This document shows, piece by piece, positions 1 through 8,246 of a stretch of DNA of 64,000 nt. The DNA is taken from assembly GCF_000830505.1 (NCBI RefSeq), contig NZ_JXOK01000004.1:1-64000 (forward strand), written 5' to 3'. The notes beneath the pieces were generated by a model. That model was given only the letters and a program-made list of their open reading frames with translations, ran no database searches and was not told the origin of the DNA. The stretch is from Vibrio mytili. Lineage in GTDB: Bacteria > Pseudomonadota > Gammaproteobacteria > Enterobacterales > Vibrionaceae. Position 1 is the stretch's first letter. Every line of letters begins with the position of its first letter. The position numbers and the translations under genes are program-made.

Positions 1-549
1 AATTCGGGCCTTACTGATTGGCTATCAAACTTTGCAATGTGGACGAGAAGCTGCCGTCAGTTGGGTCTTAACTATCGTATCCATGCAGGGTTTTACCATC
101 TCCTTTTCCAAGAGAGCCAACCAAGCCGAAATGAAGACCGCTTGGGTCAAACCGTGCTAGAGCGTTTAGAAACCACCGTCGTACCACTAATATTACAGGG
201 AAAGCGCATTACCGTTACCGGGCATTCATCAGGCGGTGCTATTGGTAGTGTATTTGCGGATTATATAGAAAAGAAACATCCCAAAAGCATTAAGCGCATC
301 GTAACATTTGGGCAACCCGCCATTGGTGACTGGTCATTTAAAAGGAACTACGGCTTGGCTCACAAAACCTATCGGATATGTTGTGACATCGATATTGTCA
401 CATTTATGCCACCAGTACCGTTTCTTTATTGGCATGTGGGTAAAATGCTGTGGCTATACAACGGTCGAATTTACGAAAATACTCCCACGTTTATCCGTTT
501 AGGTCGCTCTCTACTAAGCTGCTTATCCGCCCCTTTTCTTATCATTTGA
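1..549 (+). CDS. Lipase class 3 family protein (5' truncated by window edge)
   Basis: The reading frame is open from the first base, so the start lies upstream of the window. A class 3 lipase signature is visible: a G-H-S-S-G-G nucleophile elbow near codons 74-79 from the window start, preceded by a strand-like I-T-V-T. Upstream are a D-W-L-x-N-F segment and I-H-A-G-F-Y, both typical of the family. Downstream, V-T-F-G-Q-P and D-I-V-T-x-x-P-P-V-P fit the part carrying the catalytic aspartate, and the H in Y-W-H-V-G could complete the triad. Esterase or lipase activity on acyl esters is inferred from family. Whether it is secreted cannot be judged without the N-terminus. Confidence 0.8.
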   Translation, partial: NSGLTDWLSNFAMWTRSCRQLGLNYRIHAGFYHLLFQESQPSRNEDRLGQTVLERLETTVVPLILQGKRITVTGHSSGGAIGSVFADYIEKKHPKSIKRIVTFGQPAIGDWSFKRNYGLAHKTYRICCDIDIVTFMPPVPFLYWHVGKMLWLYNGRIYENTPTFIRLGRSLLSCLSAPFLII

Positions 550-601
550 TGAGCAAATACATAAGAGATAAAGACTTTTTTGATGAAAGATAGCGCAGAA
601 A

Positions 602-630
602 CAAAAAAACCAGCCGATTGGGCTGGTTTT
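602..630. terminator. Bidirectional rho-independent terminator
   Basis: An A-rich run precedes an AACCAGCC / GGCTGGTT stem with a GATT loop, followed by TTTT. It can end the lipase gene on the plus strand and the Cys/Leu tRNA transcript on the minus strand. Confidence 0.75.
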
Positions 631-637
631 AAGATAA

Positions 638-710
638 TGGAGGCGCCTCCCGGAGTCGAACCGAGGTCCACGGATTTGCAATCCGCTGCATAGCCACTCT
701 GCCAAGCGCC
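638..710 (-). tRNA. tRNA-Cys(GCA), one base short in the acceptor stem
   Basis: Read on the minus strand, a D arm, anticodon GCA in a GGATT/AATCC stem, T arm with GTTCGA and an encoded CCA end are all present. The 5' acceptor strand reads GGCGC-TTGG, whereas the second tRNA-Cys copy in this window (7936-8009) reads GGCGCCTTGG, so this copy is 73 instead of 74 nt. The remaining body is almost identical to the second copy. The missing C would force a mispaired acceptor stem or absorb U8. It is either a degenerate copy or a sequence error. Confidence 0.85.
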
Positions 711-741
711 TTAATTTTTAGTTCTCTAAAGAGAAAATAGA

Positions 742-827
742 TGGTGCCCCGGGCCGGACTTGAACCGGCACAGCGCGAACGCCGAGGGATTTTAAATCCC
801 TTGTGTCTACCAATTCCACCACCAGGC
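742..827 (-). tRNA. tRNA-Leu(UAA), acceptor stem one base short
   Basis: A class II tRNA with a long variable arm is seen on the minus strand. The anticodon loop TTTAAAA gives anticodon UAA, the T arm contains GTTCAAG, and CCA is encoded. The 3' acceptor strand CCGGGGC has seven bases, but the 5' strand before the T8-G9-G10 motif is only GCCTGG, six bases. One base, most simply a C, is missing. It lies just upstream of tRNA-Cys in the same orientation and probably in the same transcript. Confidence 0.85.
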
Positions 828-1158
828 ACGCAATACTTTGCGATGCCGTTTAGTACGATAAACACCATCTTTGATATCGCTTTCTGCGTTATCATTTAAT
901 TCTATTCATGGGGCGAAACGTTTATCCCCGTGTTCTTACTGGACTTCTCCGTGAGAACGAGGCGTACTTTACCGCATAGAAAAATATCGTCAATAAAAAA
1001 TTTCAATTTTATCAATCAGATGACCAAAAACGCGCCACAACGTATATATGAGCAGCAATCTGCCTATTCTGCGACCATGAAAAAGTAGAAATAAAGCACT
1101 GCTTCATGAGGACATAAGATACTATCTGTGGCCCAAAAATGACCAACACAGCCCGAAA
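828..1158. other. Intergenic region upstream of the tRNA pair
   Basis: No convincing gene is seen. The segment must contain the tRNA promoter, reading leftward, and the 3' flank of the outer-membrane protein gene. An inverted motif around 908-935 (GGGGCGAAACGTTTATCCCC-like) is a weak hairpin. Confidence 0.4.
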
Positions 1159-2238
1159 TTATATATTGAACCCAAAACCAATATTCACATTCAGGTGCTC
1201 TGCATCTTGGTAGTCTATCGAGTCACTTGCTACACCTAATGTTAGGCCGTACCACTGAGCTTTTAACCCAATCGCATCCGATTGAATGTTATATGTCACT
1301 TGAGTAAATAACTGATTGTTCCAACGTGCAAACCACTCCGCGTCAACTAGCCATAAGTCATCGACATATAAGCTTTTTAAGCCAAACGCATTTTGATCAG
1401 CGACGTAAGACACGCGACTATGATATTTCGTAGGCAAGTGTTGTGTATAATCCGTGTCGTCTTCTCGTCCTGTTACCGTAGGCCGAATAGAAACAAATCC
1501 ATCTTCATCCGTTTCTGCGGTGGCGGTATCCGCTGTTGCGCGTGTACGGGGCACTCCTCGCCATTTGATGGCATTAAGTACGTCTTGCGCCCATAGGCTT
1601 ACAAACCATTTATCCGTTGGCATCCAGTTCAAACCAACGTCAGAGCTATATCCGAAATGGCTTTTCTGATCTCCGCTCAATTCTCTATCAAGTAACACAT
1701 CTTCACTGTAGACATAATTCAAGTTGAGCAACCCATCATAATTCTGTCCTTGAAGATGCTGCACATGACCATTAAGTCGGCCACTCATCACTTCCCGGGC
1801 TTCTAGATAGCTGACTGATACGTATGAACTGAATGATTCACTCCAATCGTGACTCCAACCCAACTTCAGCCCATTACTGACAAGATGCTCAACATTAAGG
1901 TCAATGTCATACACTTTCCCACCTTGCATGTCTTGTCCATTTACTGATTCTCCATAGAGTAACATTGCGTCGGGGCTGTAGTTTAAGTACCACTCGTAGC
2001 GGCTAAACAAAGACACTGAAAACTCTCCCATTCTGACACCAATTTCCGCCTGATTTAGGGTATATGCGTGTTCAGAGGTTGAGTAATGCCCAGGGTGGCC
2101 TTTAATTAGGGGGTAAATTTCGTTGTTTTCCGCGTAACCGGAGACATGAATATCGGTAAATATTTGCGTACTGTCATTAGGTAGTGACAGAGGAATAAAG
2201 CTTAATAATGGTGTGATTAAAGCAGTGCTAACAGTCAT
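1159..2238 (-). CDS. Predicted outer-membrane beta-barrel protein of unknown function
   Basis: A 359-residue protein with a short hydrophobic N-terminus resembling an export signal, although a basic n-region is missing. Alternating polar/aromatic strands follow (for example L-N-Y-S-P-D, Y-V-S-V-S-Y, W-F-V-S-L-W), and the C-terminus alternates hydrophobic residues to G-F-G-F-N-I, close to the usual barrel end. No cysteines or enzyme motifs were noticed. It lies 76 bp downstream of, and on the same strand as, a 740-residue lipoprotein, so the two are probably cotranscribed and may work together at the outer membrane. The family was not recognised; the barrel call is inference from composition and strand pattern. 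Confidence 0.55.
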   Translation of the reverse strand: MTVSTALITPLLSFIPLSLPNDSTQIFTDIHVSGYAENNEIYPLIKGHPGHYSTSEHAYTLNQAEIGVRMGEFSVSLFSRYEWYLNYSPDAMLLYGESVNGQDMQGGKVYDIDLNVEHLVSNGLKLGWSHDWSESFSSYVSVSYLEAREVMSGRLNGHVQHLQGQNYDGLLNLNYVYSEDVLLDRELSGDQKSHFGYSSDVGLNWMPTDKWFVSLWAQDVLNAIKWRGVPRTRATADTATAETDEDGFVSIRPTVTGREDDTDYTQHLPTKYHSRVSYVADQNAFGLKSLYVDDLWLVDAEWFARWNNQLFTQVTYNIQSDAIGLKAQWYGLTLGVASDSIDYQDAEHLNVNIGFGFNI

Positions 2239-2314
2239 AATCGAATAGGCTCAAATAGAAATAAGAAAGAGCTCAGGATAGAGCTCTTTCATTAAAGGTC
2301 GGAAGTTCAGTTAC

Positions 2315-4537
2315 TTAGAATAATGTTTCAAAGTCACCGTTGGTGTAACGAACGACAACCGCAGTATCGGTATCGTCAATGTTCGCTACAACGCTGCCAT
2401 TAACCTTGATTTGGCCAGAAAACTCACCTTGCTCATTTTCTGTCAGCTCTGCGCTAGCAGTACTGTTACTCAGAACAACAACAGGTGCTTCGTCCGATTC
2501 TGTATCGATCGTACTGTCGATGTTCAGTTGGTCTTCGTTATAAACTACATGACCATCTAGTACGACTGTGTTTACGCTAGGACGAGTAACTTGAAGGCTA
2601 ACCTCGCCTTGCTGAGGGTTTTCAGGGTTGAGTTCAGTATTTACTTCTAACAGTACAGAGCCACGGATGAACTTAGACTCGGTTTCTTCTTCAGTTAAGC
2701 CTTCGTCTTCAGATTGAGTATTATCTGAAAAATTATCGCTATAGCTCCAAACTTCATCTACGTCGTTGAACGCGATGAAACCATCTGGGTTGTCGACACG
2801 AATATCAACCAAAGCTCCAACAGTTTGTTGGTTGTACTCAATCTCACCGCTTAGAGTAAATATAAGGTTCTCGAACGTTGCGTTTTCATCAAACTGGTAA
2901 GTGTTGCTGTTCTCATACACATCACCTTCTTGCGTTTCGACGAAGCTGTCTGATTCTTCAAAATTGTATACCAAGCCGTTTACGGTTGCAGTCACAGAAC
3001 CAGACAATGATACAGGATTGCTTTGCACGTCCTGACCAACAATCTCTAGATTTGTTAGTACGAAGCTTAGTTGATCAGCAGAAGAAGAACCTGTTTCTAA
3101 CTCGTCCTCATTACCATCTTGATATGAACCAGAGTATTGGTTTTCTTCTTTGAAGTTATCAACAATCACTTGGCCAGATTCAGCACTTAGCGTCGCTGCG
3201 CCATTTTTAACCAACAGCTCAGTGATTTCTAGGTTGATATTAGCGTTCGAACTGAAGCTATCTTCACATACATAGGCATTTTCAGTTTCTGTACATGGTT
3301 CTTCTGATTCCGTTTCATCGATCTCAATTGAACCAACAACCGTCAACTTTACGCTTTCAGTATTGATCACATAAGTCTTAGTTGCTTCGTTTACAGTAAC
3401 GTTATAGTCGCCTTGCTCATCGAAAACTTCGCTGTTGATATGGTAAGCAATGGAAGAAAATGCTGTTGCCAGCAGATCAAATGCGCCATTCACATCTTCT
3501 TCAAGAAGGGCTGGAATAGGCTCTAGACTTTCTTCCAAATTTGCGAAACTGACACGTAAGTCACCGTCTTCCGCTGTTGCTGAGTCGTATACGGTACGCA
3601 CTTGCTTAACTAAGTTTTTCCCCGCCGTAATATCATCGGTGGCTTCAGGTTCTGAAACGGTCGGCTTTTCAGTTTTCTCTACTTCGATCTCTTGCTCAAC
3701 AGAAGTCAATAGAGCTTCATCTTCAGCATTCTTACCAACCTCATCAATAACATCCGTCGCTTTGCTTAAAATAGCCGTACGCAAGGTATCGTCATAATCG
3801 GTTGTATTGGCTTGATTCGACCATAAGTTTTCAACGGGTTGACCAGCGTCTGCGATGGCAGCAGATAACGTGGCAGCTTTAATCGAAGCTAAGTCACCAT
3901 TTTCAACCGCAGCTTTCACTGCTTCAGCATCGGTTAAGTCCACAGCACCAATTTCAGACAGTTTCTGTGGGTCTACGCCAAGGACTTCGGCAACGTATTG
4001 CTTACCGGCATTGACACTTTCAATGGAAATTTCGCTACCTGCACCGATTTCAATCGCACGTTTTGCCGCTGCATCAGTAAGGTTGGTCATGTGTGAAGTC
4101 AAAGAACTAGATGTAGGAGCAACGAGTGAAATCAGCTTGAAATCATCGGCCACATTGAACCAATCGCCAAACGCCACATCACCTGTTGCACAGCCAGCAT
4201 AATCACATTTCATGCGAGTTTGCAGCTCTGGGTTATTCTGCAAAACAAACAACAATGCTTTGTTTTGAGGGAGATCAGAAACAGAGTAAGCCCCTGTGTC
4301 GTCGGTCACTGCGGTGGCGATCAGCTCATCATCCGGACAGGATTTCCCCGCCACATTAGCAGCTGTTGCCAAACACACAGTTACTAAACCGTTTTCAACA
4401 ATACCTTTATTCACAATACCTGAAACAGATGATTGTGCACTTTCGTTAGTGCTAGAAGACGAACCACTGCTGTCGCCTCCACAGCCAGCCAAAAGCCCTG
4501 TAGCCATGATCGCCACAGCGAGTACTGATTTTTTCAT
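2315..4537 (-). CDS. Large secreted lipoprotein, function unknown
   Basis: The N-terminus is a clear lipoprotein signal: M-K-K, a hydrophobic stretch and an L-L-A-G-C lipobox with Cys19, followed by a Gly/Ser-rich linker suited to surface or periplasmic anchoring. The 740-residue product is very acidic, rich in Asp/Glu/Ser/Thr, with two Cys pairs (around residues 110-120 and 410-425) that could form disulfides. No known domain was recognised. Residues about 90-300 look helical and Ala-rich, whereas the C-terminal half looks beta-rich. It is the upstream gene of a probable two-gene unit with the outer-membrane protein. An adhesin or matrix role would be a guess. Confidence 0.6.
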   Translation of the reverse strand: MKKSVLAVAIMATGLLAGCGGDSSGSSSSTNESAQSSVSGIVNKGIVENGLVTVCLATAANVAGKSCPDDELIATAVTDDTGAYSVSDLPQNKALLFVLQNNPELQTRMKCDYAGCATGDVAFGDWFNVADDFKLISLVAPTSSSLTSHMTNLTDAAAKRAIEIGAGSEISIESVNAGKQYVAEVLGVDPQKLSEIGAVDLTDAEAVKAAVENGDLASIKAATLSAAIADAGQPVENLWSNQANTTDYDDTLRTAILSKATDVIDEVGKNAEDEALLTSVEQEIEVEKTEKPTVSEPEATDDITAGKNLVKQVRTVYDSATAEDGDLRVSFANLEESLEPIPALLEEDVNGAFDLLATAFSSIAYHINSEVFDEQGDYNVTVNEATKTYVINTESVKLTVVGSIEIDETESEEPCTETENAYVCEDSFSSNANINLEITELLVKNGAATLSAESGQVIVDNFKEENQYSGSYQDGNEDELETGSSSADQLSFVLTNLEIVGQDVQSNPVSLSGSVTATVNGLVYNFEESDSFVETQEGDVYENSNTYQFDENATFENLIFTLSGEIEYNQQTVGALVDIRVDNPDGFIAFNDVDEVWSYSDNFSDNTQSEDEGLTEEETESKFIRGSVLLEVNTELNPENPQQGEVSLQVTRPSVNTVVLDGHVVYNEDQLNIDSTIDTESDEAPVVVLSNSTASAELTENEQGEFSGQIKVNGSVVANIDDTDTAVVVRYTNGDFETLF

Positions 4538-4875
4538 GAATAAACAATCCTATTGTAATTTTTCTAGTCATTTAGAGTGATGAAATTATCTTTTTTTTAA
4601 ACTAATTTATCATCGACGCCGAATATATATTAGCTACAAATCATTATCAATATGAATAATTCAAACATGATTAGTCGATTAAATATGGTTAAATTACACT
4701 CATGTTTTTAGACCTATGATCACAATACTTGCCAATTTTAGAGAAGAACTCATTTTAAAGTTTTTGCTATTCACAGAAGCAATATTTGAAAGAAAACGTG
4801 ATTAATGTTAGAGATATAGTTCTCAAAATTATAACAATTGCTTAATATTAGCGTTTCACGTCTGCTAGGTGCTCC
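4538..4875. other. AT-rich divergent intergenic region
   Basis: It separates the lipoprotein gene (leftward) from azlC (rightward). It is strongly AT-rich, so promoters for both are expected here, but no single -35/-10 pair stands out. AATCATTATC at about 4639-4648 matches half of a Fur box only. Confidence 0.35.
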
Positions 4876-5607
4876 ATGACAGAAAATCAAAAACACCTCC
4901 ACTACCCTTCGAGTGGATTGCACGAATTCACCCATACGGATGTTTGGAATGGATTTACACAACTTGTCCCCCTTTCCTTTTTCGTTGTGATATTCGGTCT
5001 CGCTTTTGGCGTGGCTGCAGCACAAACAGGTTTAGATGCCTTTCCTACATTGCTGATGAGTGGCCTTGTCTTTGCAGGCGCGTCCCAGTTCGCAACGTTA
5101 GACATGTGGGGTGAACAGGTTCCTTTAGTCCCAGTATTAATCACGGTTTTCGCGATCAATGCTCGCCATCTTTTAATGGGCGCGACCCTCTACCCATGGT
5201 TAAGACAATTGCCACCCTTTAAACGTTACGGTGTCATGCTAGTGGCGTCAGACGCGAACTGGGCGATGGCGATGAATGCCTTTAGTAAAAAAGAGCCGGG
5301 AATGGGCTTGTTGGTTGGAGGTGGGCTGGCGCTCTGGGGCTTCTGGATGATAGGGACGTGGATAGGCATATATTTCGGAAGCGCGATCAATGATCCTGTA
5401 AGCCTTGGTCTCGACATGGTTATGGGCTGTTTTCTACTCTCTATGGCAATTGCGGGTCCTACCAACTTAAGAGTATTCGCTATTTGGTTAATTGCGGCGG
5501 CATCGTCAATGCTGGCTTATTGGTATTTACCTGAAAATAGCCATGTGGTGGTTGGTGCCCTCACTGGCGGAATATTTGGTGCGTGTTGGAAGGAGAAAAG
5601 CGAATGA
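4876..5607 (+). CDS. azlC: AzlC family branched-chain amino acid exporter, large subunit
   Basis: A 243-residue membrane protein with multiple hydrophobic segments and the AzlC landmarks: an early F-G-L-A-F-G-V-A-A block, G-L-V-F-A-G-A-S-Q-F, and N-A-R-H-L-L-M-G-A in the middle. AzlC works with small AzlD to export branched-chain amino acids and related compounds across the inner membrane. The stop codon overlaps the azlD start in an ATGA arrangement, which implies translational coupling. Substrate is inferred from family only. Confidence 0.85.
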   Translation: MTENQKHLHYPSSGLHEFTHTDVWNGFTQLVPLSFFVVIFGLAFGVAAAQTGLDAFPTLLMSGLVFAGASQFATLDMWGEQVPLVPVLITVFAINARHLLMGATLYPWLRQLPPFKRYGVMLVASDANWAMAMNAFSKKEPGMGLLVGGGLALWGFWMIGTWIGIYFGSAINDPVSLGLDMVMGCFLLSMAIAGPTNLRVFAIWLIAAASSMLAYWYLPENSHVVVGALTGGIFGACWKEKSE

Positions 5608-5912
5608 GTATTGAAACCAGTTTTATCGGCACGCTCATCATTATATTGGCAATGGCAGTGGTCACATTAATGACCCGTTGGGGTGGTGTATTTGTCATGT
5701 CACTGATACCGATCAGTGAACGAGTTCAGCGATTTATAACGGCCATGTCTGGATCGGTATTAATCGCGTTGTTAGCCCCCCTCGCAGTAGAAGGCGATAG
5801 TGGCGCGAGAGCGGCGCTTTTGTCCACCGCCGTCGTCATGTTTATCATTAAAAAGCCATTACCCGCCATCGCTGCGGGGATTATTGCTGCGGCTTTAGTA
5901 CGAGCAATATAA
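5604..5912 (+). CDS. azlD: AzlD family branched-chain amino acid exporter, small subunit
   Basis: A small 102-residue protein with three or four hydrophobic segments and the family T-R-W-G / K-K-P-L-P-A-I-A pattern. The ATG at 5604 is chosen because an AAGGAG ribosome site lies nine bases upstream and because it overlaps the azlC stop; a GTG 21 bases earlier is less likely. It forms the exporter with AzlC. Confidence 0.85.
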   Translation: MSIETSFIGTLIIILAMAVVTLMTRWGGVFVMSLIPISERVQRFITAMSGSVLIALLAPLAVEGDSGARAALLSTAVVMFIIKKPLPAIAAGIIAAALVRAI

Positions 5913-5942
5913 ATTAAGCCAAACTATTTGGGCTTAATTTAC
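5913..5942. terminator. Bidirectional terminator after azlD
   Basis: AAATTAAGCC and GGGCTTAATTT arms around an AAACTATTT loop. T-rich on the right and A-rich on the left, so it can serve azlCD and, from the other side, dld. Confidence 0.65.
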
Positions 5943-5984
5943 GAAATCATATAAGTTCAAATCATGCGAGCAGACTCGCAACCG

Positions 5985-7691
5985 TTAGGCGCAGCAATTA
6001 CAGTTACGTTTGTACTTGTCCATTTTACCAATACCTGGGTTAAACGTATTGGTCGGGTCCAGCTCATGATAGAACGTTTGTAGCGAATTCTCTGCTTCGT
6101 ATAAGTGCCCCACATTGTGTTCTGCGGGGTACTTTGCTCCTCGACTGTTCAAGTGCTCAAGCATGAGTCTTTTCATTAACTTGGTATCTGTGCCTTTTTT
6201 AAACACATAATCCTGATGGAACACATAGCACATAAAATGACCATAATAGAGCGACTCCACAAGATTCTTGCTCACTTCTTCGGGTAAGCTTTCAATCCAC
6301 TCTTCATCATTCCGACGCAAAGCAATATCCAAAGCAACAATATCTTCTACTTCGTTTCTATGAATCGTTTCATAGCGAATCGCTGCACCCGCTGCCGCAA
6401 AGCGATGTAAAAAGGCTTTTTTACCTTCATCCGGAGTACACTCGAAAAAATCGCAATCACTTTCAATCGCCCACTCTTCCCGCAGGTATTTCCTCGCTTC
6501 ATCAATACCACCATCACTCATCTTTAGAATAAGGTGATGCTCATACTTATTTCGGAACTCCAACATTCGCTCAGGCAGATGCTGAGGGAATAATTTGCTG
6601 GCATAGTATAAGATAGTATCCGGAAGGAATTTACTGACGAACGGCACACGTTCTAAGAAATTCTCCACCTTGGCCTTCATTGCAAACATTTTCGGTAGGC
6701 GGTCGGTTCCCAACTTATCAATGGATAGAAAGACATCTTTGCCGTACTTTTCTGCCATGTTAAAGATATCTCGATGCAGATACTCTCCCATTTCAGGTAA
6801 GTTTTTGAACTTGGATAGGATGTCTTGTCTGAGCTTGGTTAATTTGGCTGGATTATTAGTGCCGAGGTAAAAGACCTGCTCTTTTTCCGGGACCGGGTAG
6901 CTATCGACACGAACCGCAAAGACACCTAACTTACCCGCGCAACCACTCGCTTCAAACAGTCGACGTTCATCAGCATTAAAACGAGAAGGAATATCAGAAG
7001 TCACATCACGGACACGTTGGTCGTACTCCTTATCAGATGCCATGCGATCATCATGAATGATTTTCTCAGCGTCAAAATTACCGTCTTGTAAGTTTTGTAA
7101 AATCTCTTCTGGCGTTTCGCCTAATCCATCAATCCCTAAATGATTCACTAAGTGTAGATTGCCTTGCTTATCCACTTGGGCGTAAATCGCAAGCTCAGTA
7201 TAAGCTGGCCCACGTTTAACAAGCGCCCCACCCGAGTTGTTTGCAATGCCTCCAACCACAGTTGCGCCAAGAGAAGAAGAGCCGATAATAGAGTGCGGTG
7301 CGCGGTTTACGGTTTTGAGCGCTTTTTCGAGCGAGTGCAAGCTGGCTCCGGGTAGACAGACTGCTTGTTTACCACCATCGATTAAGTGAATACGTTTTAT
7401 CTTGGTGATATTGATAACCACAACATCACGATCATAATCGTTACCGCTTGGCGCTGATCCTTCTGTAAGTCCCGTTTTTGCTGCTTGCATAATAATAATG
7501 CAATTAGCCTCAACACACTGTTTAATAACGTTCCACTGTTCCAACAAAGTATTAGGGAATACAACTGCGAGCGCGGTACCACTTCCTGAGCGAAAACCAG
7601 AGCGGTAATATTTCGTTTTCACTTGTTCGGTGAGGACGTTTTCTTCTCCAACGACGGCTTTAAATTGTTCTATCAACTGCTTTTGTTTCAT
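5985..7691 (-). CDS. dld: Quinone-dependent D-lactate dehydrogenase
   Basis: A 568-residue product, close to the roughly 570 residues usual for Dld. The N-terminal FAD-binding domain holds A-K-T-G-L-T-E-G-S near residue 72 and the flavin-binding loop G-S-S-S-L-G-A-T-V-V-G-G at 137-148, followed by N-N-S-G-G. The C-terminal part carries the Dld-specific membrane-binding and cap regions and ends in a cysteine cluster (N-C-N-C-C-A). It oxidises D-lactate to pyruvate at the inner membrane face and passes electrons to quinone. The gene is monocistronic, convergent with azlCD. Confidence 0.92.
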   Translation of the reverse strand: MKQKQLIEQFKAVVGEENVLTEQVKTKYYRSGFRSGSGTALAVVFPNTLLEQWNVIKQCVEANCIIIMQAAKTGLTEGSAPSGNDYDRDVVVINITKIKRIHLIDGGKQAVCLPGASLHSLEKALKTVNRAPHSIIGSSSLGATVVGGIANNSGGALVKRGPAYTELAIYAQVDKQGNLHLVNHLGIDGLGETPEEILQNLQDGNFDAEKIIHDDRMASDKEYDQRVRDVTSDIPSRFNADERRLFEASGCAGKLGVFAVRVDSYPVPEKEQVFYLGTNNPAKLTKLRQDILSKFKNLPEMGEYLHRDIFNMAEKYGKDVFLSIDKLGTDRLPKMFAMKAKVENFLERVPFVSKFLPDTILYYASKLFPQHLPERMLEFRNKYEHHLILKMSDGGIDEARKYLREEWAIESDCDFFECTPDEGKKAFLHRFAAAGAAIRYETIHRNEVEDIVALDIALRRNDEEWIESLPEEVSKNLVESLYYGHFMCYVFHQDYVFKKGTDTKLMKRLMLEHLNSRGAKYPAEHNVGHLYEAENSLQTFYHELDPTNTFNPGIGKMDKYKRNCNCCA

Positions 7692-7935
7692 TTCCCGTTC
7701 TCTATTTTTATAAGACCTCTTTCGGCAAAGATTGATAAACCGTAGCGGGTCACTGTGTTAACGAGCGAAACAATAGCAAAACTATTTTTTAACAGCTGTG
7801 CGCGATCACGTGTTATTAAAAAGAGGCGGATACGATATGCGGTTTATGTGTGGTGTGTTGGCTGCGGTACGACGTTGGGAAGTCAGGGAACAAGCGTAAA
7901 ATAGAATAGCGTTGAAAATATCGATGAATAGAGAA

Positions 7936-8009
7936 TGGAGGCGCCTCCCGGAATCGAACCGAGGTCCACGGATTTGCAATCCGCTGCATAGCCACTCTGC
8001 CAAGGCGCC
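7936..8009 (-). tRNA. tRNA-Cys(GCA), intact copy
   Basis: A complete 74-nt cloverleaf read on the minus strand: acceptor GGCGCCT pairing with AGGCGCC, anticodon GCA, T arm GTTCGAT and encoded CCA. It is a near-duplicate of the tRNA at 638-710 and shows what that copy lacks. It stands alone between dld and viaA. Confidence 0.95.
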
Positions 8010-8246
8010 TGATTTGAAAACGCAACACGGTATGTTGCGTTGCCGTGTACTTTACGGATTCCCAAAACATAGTCAAACAAAAACCTATCAATTACGGTTT
8101 GTTTGCTTCGTTTTACGTCAATCCGATGAAAGTTCAATCGAGTTGCTTAATTATTGTTTTCCGGAATTGTTGCGTTATGCGGTTATTGTGTTAGGTAATG
8201 AGTGCTTTACACAATAAAACCAGCGTTCACATTTTTAGCGTGCAAG

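Noticed and set aside
3450..4202. Two 115-codon plus-strand frames opposite the lipoprotein gene
   Set aside because: Low-complexity Ser/Ala mirror frames of a gene with a clear lipoprotein signal; no independent start signals.
4639..4648. Possible Fur box before azlC
   Set aside because: Only one half (AATCATTATC) matches; the other half is unrelated and neither neighbour is an obvious iron gene.
7806..8137. Short minus-strand frames around the second tRNA-Cys
   Set aside because: They run across the tRNA gene itself and share the translated tRNA sequence with frames at 523-705.
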